The notes below the pieces were generated by a model. The model searched no databases. It was given only the letters and a program-made list of their open reading frames with translations, and was not told the DNA's origin. Of a stretch of DNA of 64,000 bases, positions 1-53,275 are shown piece after piece. A program made the translations under genes and the position numbers. The DNA is from Linyphia triangularis (Eukaryota > Arthropoda > Arachnida > Araneae > Linyphiidae): contig OZ021729.1 of NCBI GenBank assembly GCA_963978545.1, forward strand, positions 81,012,670 through 81,076,669, read 5' to 3'. Each line of letters begins with the position of its first letter. The stretch's first letter is position 1.

Positions 1-62
1 TTCGATCATGGCAGCAAACTCATTCGATCATGAACATGGCGGCAACGATCCATTCGATCATG
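1..62. repeat. Short tandem repeat with TTCGATCATG core
   Basis: TTCGATCATG occurs three times within the first 62 bases (about 1-10, 24-33, 53-62), separated by related CATGGCGGCAA-type spacers. It is the visible edge of a possibly longer array to the left. Confidence 0.6.
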
Positions 63-1230
63 GCCTGAGAATTTTTAATTATAAAATGCAAATTCACAAT
101 ATTTGTCACAACTTCCCATAAAAAAAAAATTACTTATTTATTTTCTCACTAATTTATATCACAATATAAGCATAAAGATTTATGAGCCAATTAGTTATTA
201 ATAAATAACTGATATAAAAATCAATCCATTAAAACTATTTCGAAGAAAAATTTATAAAAATTTTCACAAAAGGGTTTTCATTGACATTTTCTGTTTTGCC
301 TCTCGCGTTTATATGTCCGTAGCTGATCTGTGCTGTCGTAACTAGTTACCAGCTGCTGACTTATTCGTTTGGTTTTCACTTTAGTATAGATGGACTATTG
401 ATTTTAACAAACACGAGGTTTGCACGTGTGGAATTATTAGTCGCGATCTCGATTGCGTTACAATAATGTTCATCTGAATGAAGCCAAACTCACATTCTAA
501 AAAGCTTACCGGAATGAGTTTAGAGCAGTTCATCAATAGCATTAAATCTTAAGGAACTCTTCGCCCGCCGTTGTCCAGAAAATATCGATATGCTGACAAA
601 GTTTTTGGAAAATGGCAAATGGAATCGTCTACAAAGTAAACTGATCTCATACTCACCAAAACCTGAACGTGCTTCACGGCCAGCTATTTTGATCGAATAA
701 GAAACCCTAGAAACACTCTTTGACTGTAGCAACAAAATCATCAATTTTCGATCGACTGTTAATAACAATTAATAAATCTTAAAAATACCTCCGAAACAAC
801 TCAAAAAAAAAAATAATACCTGTACGGCGTAACAGCCCCATTACCAATGGCCAAGGTGTTTGGAAAACTTGCCACACAATATCCATTCCGATATTTCTAT
901 CTTCAGTGAGCTTCCCAGAAGGGTTTTATGGAAGCAATCACTCTTCCTGGTGAATAATAAGGAACTTCAAATGTGTGTTTCCTATTGCGGAAATTAATCC
1001 ACACAACAGTTCACAACTTTACAAGGGAGCAAGAATATTAAAAAGTAACAAACAAAAGTAACACTTAAAAGAACAAGGGAATGACTAAATAACATTAAAC
1101 AAGAAATATAAATATAAACAAATATTAAAATTCAGTTTTCATGCTGGTCCTGGCATCCCAGTACAATTTATTGATGTTTCTCTGGGAGTTTCTGTCTAGA
1201 ACAGGGCAAATGAGATGGATGATGTATGGC
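63..1230. other. Non-coding, nothing recognised
   Basis: AT-rich sequence with no convincing coding region. A patch at about 823-945 (GTAACAGCCCC...GGCCAAGG) resembles a patch near 46250 and may be an old interspersed repeat fragment. Confidence 0.4.
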
Positions 1231-1237
1231 CACAAAC

Positions 1238-1268
1238 CAACACCTCCTATATAAGAAAGCCTCTGCAC
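1238..1268 (+). repeat. Left terminal inverted repeat of the P-like element
   Basis: Pairs with 3754-3784 with about two mismatches near its inner end (CTCTGCAC versus CTTCGCAC). Similarity continues weakly inward to a shared TATGACGTCA / TGACGTCACATA block. Confidence 0.75.
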
Positions 1269-1789
1269 GGGTTACCACTTTTAAATATGACGTCATTAAA
1301 ATAGTCAAACTTGAAAACTACGAACTTCTTCCATACGAGGTTCCATTTAGAAGAAGATATCTTTTCGATTTGGCGATAAATAATTTGGAAACGTTTTACG
1401 TGCTTGTGATTAGAGGAGATATGGTTTGGCGACGTCTTGTGTGCTTGTGATTCGTCAAGATCTATTTTGGCGCATAACTGGCGTACGATGGACGATAGCA
1501 AAAATCAACATCGCCATTTTGTTTACCGAATACGTTAAGTCTGCTGCATTTTCTGTTTCAAACACGTACAGTTTGCTGTATTTTCTGTTCCGAAAACGTA
1601 AAGACTATTGCATTAAGAGTGCTATAAATTATATGATATCAATGCTCTGTGGTAAACTGCAAAAGGAAATTTTTAAAATGGTCCAAGAGTTTCGGTATTT
1701 ATATTTCCCACAGATAATTAACTTAAAAGAAGATGGATAACTGCTGTTTCGAGAAAAGTTTTCGTAGTTACTTCTAGTTCAAGGGTAAG

Positions 1790-2430
1790 CTGAGAGATAG
1801 AGTGGTTCATTCTATTTTTGAAAGCTATCCTAGCTACATGTATAAAGCAATAAAGCAACAGTATCAATACCCAAGTCCTGCAGAAAAGATGGTAATAGCG
1901 AATGAAGCAAAGCTATCCAACGGACTCTAAAGGATTGAAATGTGCCATTCACTGATTTAAAAGAATGTGGTCAATTTAAAAAAGTCGAAGTATCGTGCTT
2001 TATAGAAATTTGACTTTCCGAAGTAGATTTTATTGCCATTACTAATTTACAGTGCCGGTTATTGTGACCATTCCATTGTGAAATTCAAAAAATGTTGTAG
2101 CTCTAAAAATATTTTGACACTTGAAAACATCGATGATGCTTTTGATTTTCTTGACAATGATAAGAATAGTTATATTTTGAATCTGGATAAAGATGGTTTA
2201 TGCTATCCAAAACTTGAGGTTTTGTATTTATATGTTGTAATTCAAAAGTTCATTTCTGTAATATATGAGAAGTTGTTTTAGAATTTTTGAAAGTCAGAGA
2301 TTACTTTCAACAAGTTTAACTTTAGATATTATTAATGGTAATGAAATATATAACATTCCGCATGAATGTAAAGAACATAATGTTAAATTTATTGTAGAAA
2401 GTATTCTAAGAGATGCTGCAAACATATACA
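1790..2430 (+). pseudogene. Transposase C-terminal remnant, P/THAP9-like
   Basis: Broken reading frames with a pattern seen near the C-terminus of P-element and THAP9-like transposases. At 2033-2281 the translation reads YSAGYCDHSIVKFKKCCSSK then a DKDGL..P.LEVLYLY segment, similar to the family's xxAGYxxxKLxKxxxCxxC block. After a stop near 2281 a second frame continues to about 2430 with CKEHNVKFIVESIL, as expected for the end of such a protein. Upstream, about 1815-1880, a fragment reads ESYPSYMYKAIK. Frameshifts and stops rule out a working protein. I rely on pattern memory, not an alignment, and its position inside inverted ends is the main support. Confidence 0.45.
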
Positions 2431-3660
2431 GGGCTCCCACTCACTCAGAAAGATTTGGAGCAGGAAAAATGCCTTTCGGAGCAGATAAAATTAAGTTTTG
2501 GAGCAGAAAAATGACTTACGGAGCAGGTAAAAACATGTTTAGAAGCAAGAAAAATGCCCATTGTAGCACGTAAAAGCAACTTTTGTAGCACAGAAAAAAA
2601 AACTTTGAAGCAGAAATATCTGAGACGAATGTCACCAAATCGGCGTCGCAAACCTCGGCAATAGCTGCTATTACATTACCATAGACCTTGGCAAAAACGA
2701 ATATAACACCAACGTAAATATAGGAGATAGCACCCATCATACCGTCGCAATGTCGGTATTATCGGCGCAAAATCCCAGTAATATCGTATTTTTTAAGTCA
2801 CCAAACAGCGTCGCAAATCTCGGCAGTAGCTGCTATTACATCAGTGTAAACTTCATCGAAAATGACTACCACACTTGCGTAAATATTAGCGATAGCGCTT
2901 ACAATACCGTCTAAAATCTAGACAGAGGATATTACGTAAGTTGAAGACTAAGCAGAAATGACCATCGCAAAAACGTACACATCGGCAAAAATGTCGGTAA
3001 TATTGACATTTTCTCGGTAATGTTTGTGCAAGATTCGGTAATATCGAATGTTAACAAAAGCGCAGCACTCTTCGAAAATGGCCGTCACACCTACGAAAAT
3101 ATCAACAATAGCGCCGAATAAAACCGGAGCAATTCTCAACAACTGCTCTAATATATCGGTGAAAGACTCGACGAAAATGACCATCACAATATAATTTGCA
3201 ATAATGTCTGCATCAGCGTCGCAAATCATCGACATTTTCTCAGTAATATCGAGGCCAATTTCGGATATTACAATATCGTAGCACTCGGCAATAATTACCA
3301 TCATACCAACGAAAATATCAGCAATAGCGTCGAATTAACTGGAGCAATTCTCAATACTACAGAGCTATTATATCGATAAAAGACTCGACGAAAATGACCA
3401 TCATAACAACGTAAAACTTGACAATAATGTCAGCATTAGCGTCGCAAATCATCGTATAGCACTCTGAGAAAATGAATACCACACCAACGTAAATATCAGT
3501 GTTAGCGCCGAATATTTCTTAATAATAGCGATATTACAGCGATAAACATCGAATTTCGAAGCAAAAAAAAAAAAAAAAAAAATCGCTTTCTGGCGCAAAT
3601 ATGGCCGAAATAAAGCATTTGGAGCAGATTTTTGTATTTGGCGCAGTTGGGTTAGCGCGC
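2430..3660. repeat. Degenerate tandem repeats inside the P-like element
   Basis: Two layers. Around 2450-2600 and 3590-3650 short GGAGCAG/GAAAAATG units recur. From about 2640 to 3560, units such as GCGTCGCAAATC, GACGAAAATGACCATC and GTAAATATTAGCG recur in the same order. The clearest higher-order copy is about 205 bases: GACTCGACGAAAATGACCATCA occurs near 3168 and 3372, followed both times by GCGTCGCAAATCATCG. The long open frames here are products of the repeats, not genes. Confidence 0.65.
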
Positions 3661-3753
3661 TATTTAAATTAACTATCAAAACTAAGAAAATGATAATTCC
3701 TATGCTACCAATGCGAAGGGCGATTGACTACTCTATGTGACGTCACGCAGTCA

Positions 3754-3784
3754 GTGCGAAGGCTTTCTTATATAGGAGGTGTTG
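3754..3784 (-). repeat. Right terminal inverted repeat of the P-like element
   Basis: Reverse complement of 1238-1268. Followed at once by CACAAACC, the right copy of the target-site duplication. Confidence 0.75.
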
Positions 3785-3792
3785 CACAAACC

Positions 3793-6043
3793 CTCAAGGT
3801 GGCAGTGTCCAATTTCAGACAACAGACTGGACATGATTGTTTGGCAGAACATTTGTTCAGAATAGGCGTTTATCCTTCGAACATTTGCGGAACAGGCATT
3901 ATGAATTCAGAACTTCAAATGTAATTTCATGTAATCCTATTCATCTTAAGCAATTATGCTGTCTATTTATCAGGAGAATAACTTACGCTAAAACTTCTGG
4001 ATGGGGAAGGTCTCTATAGAAACAAGACTCGTCGATTTGGAATGAGGGTGACGCTTGCAGGAAATTGGCGTCCATAAAGGTTACAATACGGCAAATGTGG
4101 TGTAGATATCTTTCTTCTAGAATCCTTGTGAAAAAATGAGGCTAATCTTGCTTCCACGGTAACAGCAAAACGCTAGGCAGTATGGCAGGACATATTCTTG
4201 TGATAGACAGCAAGTGACATGAATGCTACTTGGATGTAGGATTTATAGATCTGGCTCAAAGAATTTCAAATTGACTTCCGGTCACCGATTTCAATATTTC
4301 TGGTTTAGATTTTAAATGAGATATGGTACATATATGTAGCATCAGTTTTGCTTCGAAATGTTGATATCAGATAGATGAACATAGCCTTTGTATAAGCTTC
4401 TTATTACACGAGTGACACATTGAAGCAACTTATGATTTCTTATATTTTAAGAAATCGATGATGTTCAAAGGAAATTTGAAATACTGAGCAAACGAACATT
4501 CATTAATAGATTTAATTTGCTCGCCCCTACGTTATTTAAGAGTCGAATCGAAAAACAGAACAACTCATTCAAACACAGCCTCAAATGTTCTCATCAGCAA
4601 TTGAAAATCCGATTTTTGGCAACTTTTTTATTGTTTTCCTCAATAGTGCAGCTGTTCGATTAATCAGACATTGATGGACCCACACCTTATCCTTAACCCT
4701 AAAATCCATGTTATTGACAATTGTCAACAAGTCCTTTTAACCTTTTTAACTCATTTAAATTTTGTAGTCGCTTGGCAACTCTGCTCGATTTACCTTCAAT
4801 TTAGTCTAATAAATTTGTTTAGTAAACAAAAAAGGTCCTAAGCTGTAGTAACAATGCTTCAGGGAGAATGAAGTGCTAGTTATGCGCTCGCCATTTTTAC
4901 AAGACATAGCAGTTTTAGGACTTGAAATTAACCTAGTTAAATGTGAAAAAAAATTTGAAAAAAAATATTTTTTTTGTTCAAAGGATAATTTAAAATTTTT
5001 TTTACTTCAAAGTTAAAATTTTTTTGCAATAATAATATGCACATAAGATTTTATATGTTTAAATTTAGCAACATCATGAGTTACTTTACATTTTTGCCTC
5101 ATTTGTTTGCATTCTGAGTGGGTGGTTTTGGGTGTTTCTTGAAGTTTTTTAACAATGTTCATCGTTAAAGCGATATTGGTTAGATTTTTTAAAAATACTT
5201 TCCCTTCACTATGTAGCTATCGTGGAATCATATATTTTTGTGTGAAAAAATTAAAAAAAAATCATGCATTGTAGGGTTAGCTTGAAGTTTTTGACACCTA
5301 ACATGAGTTAGAAGTCACAACTAAACAATGATAAAATTATCCGGTGCTTACATTAGGATATTTAATGAGATTGTAGTCTTTCATTTTAACTATAAACTCA
5401 CGGTGTAGAGTCAATTACATATCCATTCATACATACCTTAATTTTATTATGATTATTTCAGACTTCCCAAAAGTGTTACAATGCTTTCTCTGCAAGATAA
5501 TTTTTTTTTTTATCATAGGTATAATATAACAATTTGGTTAATTTTAGTAATGAATTTGAAAGGAATCAAGTACTTTTATAAACATTACCGCTTTTTTGTA
5601 AACATTGTTATACTTGAGATGCTACAACTCCCAATCAATTTTTGATTCATGTAGACTTGTTTTATAGTATATGATAAGATATAGTGTTGACATCAATAAC
5701 CAAATGCATTCAATTACAAAAATTTAAAGCAGATTTATTTTTTCTAATGAGTTTATTACATTATGATAAAAAAATTCTGGACAATAGACGCAAAATGAAT
5801 TTTTGCTAAGCTACATGTGCCAGTCCTTGAACTAGAGTTCATGTCAATAAAACAAACCATTTTCAAAAAGTTTCTGATTCATTTGCTATGGTTCATTAGA
5901 CAACAAAATAGATTACATAGTAATCGAGTGTTACAACAGAGCAAAAATCTCACTTGCTGACAGTGTTTAGTAAACACTAGCCACGTTACTAGAGCTGACA
6001 CCTTTAAAAACAACATAAATCAAATAAAAAAAATCCAAGCAGA
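3793..6043. other. Non-coding, nothing recognised
   Basis: Very AT-rich intergenic DNA downstream of DDX42. No gene-like frame or element was identified. Near 5700-5945 and 6000-6120 short blocks (AAGCAGATTTATT, TAATC.AGTGTTA) recur in the same order, suggesting an old duplication near the DDX42 3' end. Confidence 0.4.
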
Positions 6044-6049
6044 TTTATT
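6044..6049 (-). terminator. DDX42: Candidate DDX42 polyadenylation signal
   Basis: AATAAA on the minus strand, about 120 bases past the stop codon. Two more copies lie at 5752-5757 and 5734-5739, so alternative 3' ends are possible. In this AT-rich context the match is suggestive only. Confidence 0.45.
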
Positions 6050-6167
6050 CTCTTGGTTCAATACGATAAATAGAGAACATACTACACAATAATCAAGTGT
6101 TATATGTACAACAGTGTATGATACAGAAGATGACAAGCTTGTTCACTTTAAGAGTTGTCTTGAGTCA

Positions 6168-48276
<42,109 letters not shown>

Positions 48277-48280
48277 GATA

Positions 48281-48311
48281 GCTGAAAAGATACATTTTTG
48301 AGTGATAATTT
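48281..48311 (-). promoter_or_regulatory. DDX42: 3' splice site in the DDX42 5' UTR
   Basis: On the minus strand a pyrimidine-containing TATCTTTTCAG ends at 48282, and CTATC then leads directly into the ATG. This implies a non-coding first exon beyond 48.3 kb. I could not identify that exon or a promoter. Confidence 0.6.
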
Positions 48312-48319
48312 CAACAAGC

Positions 48320-50417
48320 TGCCATCTTGTTACATCTATATATCTTGTCCAACTGTTAAATCATAACACAACATCCTATATAAAAATGCCTTTCAAAACT
48401 TACTTAACGTAAAATTCTGAAATGCTAATTGCGATAAGATGGATTCTTGTTGGTCATCTTTTTTCCTCTTTCAAAGCATTAAGATTTACAATGACATTCT
48501 TAAGGATTTAGGTGATCAATACAGAGTGAATGTTTAAATGTGTTTCGCAAAAGCCATCCAGCAAGGCTTCACACTGCACATTGACCTGGATGCCGAAAGA
48601 ATTATATTCATGGGGGGGGGGGGGTGCAAATGGCTCCCAAGAGGATGCAATGTATCTAATTTTTTTTTTTTTTGGTACTCTTCTGTTAGACGGGTACCAG
48701 TTGGCACTAAGCCTAAATAATATTTACATGCTTAAGTGAGCGTAAATGCCTCTCCATGCCGGAATGTTTCCAATTTGCTTTAGGATTACTATAGTAACTC
48801 AATAATGGTTTTTTATATAAATTAAGAATGACTTGAAGGTTGTTAGTTTGGACGAGTTATCACTACAATTTGGAGGTTTTTATCAAGACCCATCTAACGG
48901 AAGAGTACTTACCTATTGTTTTAATCTTGATTTTCTCAAATGAGCAGCTTAATGAAATTTTAAAATTTATTATCATTGAATACTTAAAAATTTATAATCA
49001 TTGAATATTTTAAAACAACTATATCATACTCCTTTTTCAATTGAATCATGTCACTTTTCTTTAGATTATTTTTAATTTTCAAAGTCCAGGAGGGTTCCAA
49101 GTACGTCCCCTAGAGGACATCACCAGAGCACATTGATTTATAGTTTGGAATATGTTAAAATTAATAACACAATTTTAAAGAGGATTAATAGATCGTTAAC
49201 TAGAAGTAAGAAAAGACATCTTGTTAAAAATAATTATATGCAGTGTAACAAGTGGTGAACTGTAGGAGTCAGTTAGTTACTTCTGTTTCTCATTTTCATC
49301 TATGTATTCAAGCAGTGTTTGCCAGATAAATATTTCCAAAGGGTATTTTCAAACCCTTTTCTAAATTTTAACACATATTTTTTAAAATCCGAAGGGTGTT
49401 TTTAAATTAAAACAAAATAAGTTTTTCTTAATAAAATTAATAACTCCAACAATAATAGCGATGCACGATCGGGATTTTGAGTAGCAGAACTGAAACCTTA
49501 AACTTACAGCTATCACTATGCCGTTCGGTGACACTACGTTGGTGACCTGCAAAATGATTGGGCAAATGTCGGCGACACCTCGAAAACTATCGGGCAAATG
49601 ACGGCAAAGTAAAACTTGATGATATGTGATATCCCAAAAAATTGCCGGCAATAGGCGAAATGATCTGAATTTCTAAGCCAATACCAAGCCCCCCCCCCCC
49701 AAAAAAAAAAGAATCCAGATTAGACGTGCAGACGGCATAGTGTTAATCAACGTTTTCCAAAACCTGTTTCTCTATTTTGTGCAAGAAGAGATGGTAAAAA
49801 ATCAGCAAAAAACTCTTAATCAAGGAACGTATGAAATGGACATTTGTGCTAACCAGCACTTGGAAATTGTGGGACTTCCCCCTACAATCCACCTACCAAT
49901 GACGCACATGGTATCAGCAACCATTCAATGACTTCAGTTATAAGGCACATTTGAACATGAATGTGTATGCGTGACATGCAATTTCGTAGGGGGAGATCTG
50001 ATATTGCATTCCATTGGAAAATAAACACAAATTTAGCATTTTTTCAGAAAAGGACGATATTTTCCAAGAAAAAGGGCAGGGAGGTAGTGCCGCCCTTTGA
50101 AAAACGGTTAGTACGATCTCCGATTTTATAAAATGGATTATTATTTTTTTCAATTTAACCATGATGTGCCGAAGCGGGAATTCACGTATGTGGTTAATTC
50201 TATGGGATGAAATTGATTTTCCATGCATGTTCACGCAGATTTCACACATTTTGGCAAACTCGGTATTCAAGTATTGATTTAGTGAGAAAGATCAGTATTC
50301 TTGCAGAGGACTTAAAGATTAAGAGAAATGTAAAATGCAAGGGACAAACTGCATAGTTACTAGGCAATTAAAATAAGTTTTCAGACTGGGCTGTCAAATA
50401 GGCTATATTGCAGTTTT
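48320..50417. other. Upstream of DDX42, promoter not located
   Basis: Expected to hold the DDX42 5' UTR exon and promoter, unless these lie further away. No CpG-rich block or clear core promoter was seen. At 49780-50070 a diverged partial copy of the CAGGGGTG-ended element (like 42290-42480) is present, with CTTAATCAAGG.ACGTA.GAAATGG and CATTTGAACATGAATG blocks. Confidence 0.4.
48612..48624 (+). repeat. G homopolymer
   Basis: Thirteen G, soon followed by a T run. A C run followed by A10 occurs at 49689-49710, and another G-rich run near 50703-50716. These lie upstream of DDX42. Confidence 0.8.
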
Positions 50418-50700
50418 GATAAATGTCTAGTCATGCACTTTGTATAGTAAAGAGGTTAAAATCAATGAGGATAAGGTTATTGATGACTAGGGAATGTTGA
50501 TTAATCTAAATTTTAAGTTTTGTATCCTTATGGGGAACTAGTAAAAAAGCTAATATAGACTACCACTTCTAAATCTAGTGATATTCTTTTGACACTTTTT
50601 AAAGGACTGGTTAGGTCACATCTACAGTATGCAGTGAAATTCTGTTCACCTCAACTTAAAAAAGCTATTGATTTGTTCGAAAAAGGTTTAAGTGTATAAG
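50418..50700 (+). pseudogene. LINE reverse transcriptase C-terminal fragment
   Basis: A decayed piece of a non-LTR retrotransposon ORF2. Translations read DKCLVMHFV near 50418 (family KCKVMHFG), then after stops GMLINLNFKFC, and LFKGLVRSHLQYAVKFCSPQ plus LKKAIDLFEK near 50605-50690, matching the common LVRPHLEYAVQFWSP..KKDI..LE pattern that follows the RT domain. Multiple stops and frameshifts; both ends of the element are missing. Confidence 0.7.
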
Positions 50701-50939
50701 TGGGGAGGGGGGGGGGACAGATTGGATTAATACAAGGAAATTCAAGTTCAAATTATTGGGCTAGCAAATAAAGGAAGTTGAATCAGACATGGTAGACCTA
50801 CCAAGCAAAAATATCTGAACTTCACAGAAAAGTGATGAAAAAATCACATTTTACAAAAAATTTCAGAAACAAAGAAATCTTAAACAATTATGCTATGTTG
50901 ACAAACAAGTACATTAATTAAACCGAGTTTTCTATTTTT

Positions 50940-51540
50940 TTAAAGCTGTATTCAAAGAACTGGAATTTCGGTAAATGAAAGCAGAAACCAGTGTTTCAAC
51001 ACCACACTTCTCCAGATAAATAGCACCAAAACACGGATAAACGGGAAAAGCACTTTAAGATCAAACCACGTCAGATCAAACAAAATAATGGAAAAAGTTC
51101 ACCCAACGTCTCAGATTTTCCTCAAATTTTGTGTAGATGATTTATAAGGTAGGATAACTACAAATTTCAATTTTGAAGGTTCTATAATAATTAATTACCG
51201 AGAAATTAATTATTGTAATTTTTTAATTTTCAGTGAGATGTGCCATTTTTTTCTTAAATAACTCCTTACCTATATAAGTTATTGAAGTGAAAGTTAGTTT
51301 CTAGGGGTAGCTTTTTAAGCTGATTTCAAAAATATAATTAGAAATTGTGTGCCTTCTATAGTTTTTGCATTAAATGTTTTTTTTTGCAAAAACAAATTCA
51401 AATTTTTTTCCCGACATATTTGATTAGGAGTACATATTTTAAATTTTTATATGTTGTAAAGATGGTATACCACCACTTCCAGAAAAAAAATCATCTTGGA
51501 TTTCAGTCTCAGAGCTGAGAAAAAAATTATGGAACTTTTG
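50940..51540 (-). repeat. Repeat family G, inverted copy left of the Gypsy element
   Basis: Reverse-complement match to 59515-60000. Shared blocks: CTCAGAGCTGAGA, CTTCCAGAAAAAAA, AACTTT(C)ACTTCAATAACTT, AAATTTTGTGTA, GTTTGATCTGACGTG. Its left part also matches 37785-37850, tying it to the CAGGGTGGC family. Confidence 0.7.
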
Positions 51541-51569
51541 CGAGGAATGACTATAACTTAGGCATTTTT

Positions 51570-51702
51570 AGGCTATAATGCGCCGAAACATTCGTCATTA
51601 GACAAGCCAACATACATTTACAAACACCCATGCCAACACGGGACTCGAACCCGCAACCTCGCGGTCTAGAAGCTAACACGCTAACCACTATACCGTTTGG
51701 TC
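51570..51702 (-). mobile_element. tRNA-derived SINE, copy 2
   Basis: Nearly identical to 12322-12453, with the same tRNA-like head and body. It abuts the truncated end of the Gypsy 5' LTR at about 51711. Confidence 0.8.
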
Positions 51703-51710
51703 GGCTTTTT

Positions 51711-51969
51711 GGATTTTGAGTCACTGAATTAGTTGACTGGAGATACTGAGCGAACTGTATTGCATTGTCTTTTGCGGCTATTTAGCAGTTGTTTGTCAAG
51801 TTTTTAACTGCTGTTTTGTGCTCTATTGAGTTGAAAAGAGCTGTATTGTGTCTACTAGAACGAGAAGTTCTGGAGCTGTAAGAGAACTGTGAAGAGTTAT
51901 TTTGGAATAAATTTCTGCAAGTTTTTATCTGCTTTGGCGTCAAATCTTTCAAACCTGTACAACGCAACA
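51711..51969 (+). repeat. Gypsy 5' LTR remnant
   Basis: Matches the last 300 bases of the 3' LTR (GAGATACTGAGC, GCATTGTCTTTTGC, ACTAGAACGAGAAGTTCTGG, AACGCAACA) with small internal deletions. The first two thirds of the LTR are absent; a SINE lies directly upstream. Confidence 0.85.
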
Positions 51970-51971
51970 AC

Positions 51972-51988
51972 TGGTGTCAGAAGTGGGA
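51972..51988 (+). other. Gypsy primer-binding site
   Basis: TGGTGTCAGAAGTGGGA, two bases after the LTR end AACA. Starts with TGG as expected for a tRNA 3' CCA primer. The tRNA is not identified. Confidence 0.7.
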
Positions 51989-51992
51989 TTTG

Positions 51993-52808
51993 ATGCCGAT
52001 TACCAGAGCAATGGCGGAACAAGAGGAAAAATTTCAACAGCTTTTTGCTTTCATGCAAGAAATGGAGAAGAAATTATCCAAAGGCCAAGAAGAGATGGAG
52101 AAGAAAATGTCCAAAGGCCAAGACGAAATGAAGAAAGGCCAAGACAAAATGGAGAAGAAAATGTCCGAAGGGCAGGAAGAGATGAAGAAAAGCCAAGAAG
52201 AGATGGAGAAGAAATTATCCAAAGGGCAAGAAGAGATGAAGAAAGAGATTTTCTCTAGGCAGGAAGAAATGAAAGCGGGTCAAGAGGAAATGCAAAAGAA
52301 TATTTCTGCGATCTCTGCGGGACAGGAGGAATTAAAGAATCATCTTTTAGCAACTATGGAAGAAAGCGTGAAACAAATCGAAGACAAATTCGAAAAGAAA
52401 TGTAATAACTTAGAAGGGAAAGTCGAGAATGTAGAATTCAAGTTTAATGATTTAGAGAGAAAGTTAGAGATTCTGGAAAAGAAGAATTTAGAAGAAAATT
52501 TTGGTGAGATAGAAGAAAAGATAGACCAAATGTTAGAGAAGAGACTGTCAAGCAGAACTATTTTGGAAGATTTGAAATGTGTACCAATTACCACCAGACC
52601 TTCAATCAAGCTTTCGACTTACGATGGAAAATCTTCCTGGCAAGTGTATAAAACTCAATTCACAATTGTCGCCAACGCCAACGGATGGGACTCCGTGACA
52701 AAAGCCTGCCAGTTAGCTGCATCTCTGCGAGCTGAAGCTGCAGATATTCTACAAATGCTTCCCGAAGAGCGCAACGCTTGGACTTCAACGCACTCTCAAG
52801 TGCATTAG
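51993..52808 (+). pseudogene. Gypsy gag, N-terminal part with 11-residue repeats
   Basis: Open from ATG at 51993 to TAG. MPITRAMAEQEEKFQQLFAF leads into a long coiled coil built from about six copies of an 11-residue unit like KGQEEMEKKMS (33-base DNA repeats, roughly 52075-52270). A second charged coiled coil and the start of the capsid region follow (LSTYDGKSSWQVYKTQF). Near 52780 the frame changes, so the reading ends early at STHSQVH. Gag would package element RNA. Confidence 0.8.
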
Positions 52809-53275
52809 AACTGCGGTTTGGCGAGAAATATGTGAAAGACTACAGCAGGCTGTAGTTGAAATCTCGCCAACAGAAGCCTACCGAAACACTCCAGGAGCTC
52901 GCCACGGATGTTGAAAGGCTCTCCCATCTCGCCTTTTCAGACTGCCCCGCTGAAACGAGAGAAATCCTTTTTCTACAGTACTTCGTCGATGGCATCAGGG
53001 ACGTAGAGATACAGAAGGCCCTACGAATGGCAGATGTCAAGGATTTAAAAAGTGCTTTAGTATACGCCATGAAGTACGAGGCAACCCAGCAAGCAACTCG
53101 TAGAGAACGCCATCCTATCAGGACTGCTACTATACAGGAGCCAGAACAAATTGCTGCTCGTCTGGATAAATTGCAAAGACAAGTCAGTAACTTGAGACGA
53201 AATACTCCGGAAAAGAAGCAGAGCCTGAAGTGCTGGAACTGTGAAGGCGAGGGCCACATACGGAGAAACTGCTGA
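52783..53275 (+). pseudogene. Gypsy gag, capsid end and zinc knuckle
   Basis: Continuation of gag in another frame. About 52783-52852 reads into a TAG at 52853-52855; from 52856 the frame is open with TETLQELATDVERLSHLAF, FLQYFVDGIRDVEIQKAL and a complete CCHC knuckle CWNCEGEGHIRRNC. The next codon is TGA (53273-53275). Together with the previous segment this is a full gag broken by one frameshift and two stops. Confidence 0.8.

Larger units (their letters stand above)
1238..3784 (+). mobile_element. Decayed P-superfamily-like DNA transposon
   Basis: A 2.5-kb element bounded by inverted ends of about 31 bases: 1238-1268 and 3754-3784 share CACCTCCTATATAAGAAAGC in opposite orientations. A direct repeat CACAAAC (7 bases, 8 if the ambiguous terminal C is included) flanks it at 1231-1237/8 and 3785-3791/2. 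Both sizes fit the P superfamily (31-bp ends, 8-bp target duplication). Inside is a decayed transposase-like stretch (about 1790-2430) and a degenerate repeat block (2430-3660). The superfamily call is inference: the ends are not the canonical Drosophila P sequence. Confidence 0.65.

Noticed and set aside
2948..3304. 118-codon minus-strand frame
   Set aside because: It falls inside degenerate tandem repeats, which produce long frames without selection.
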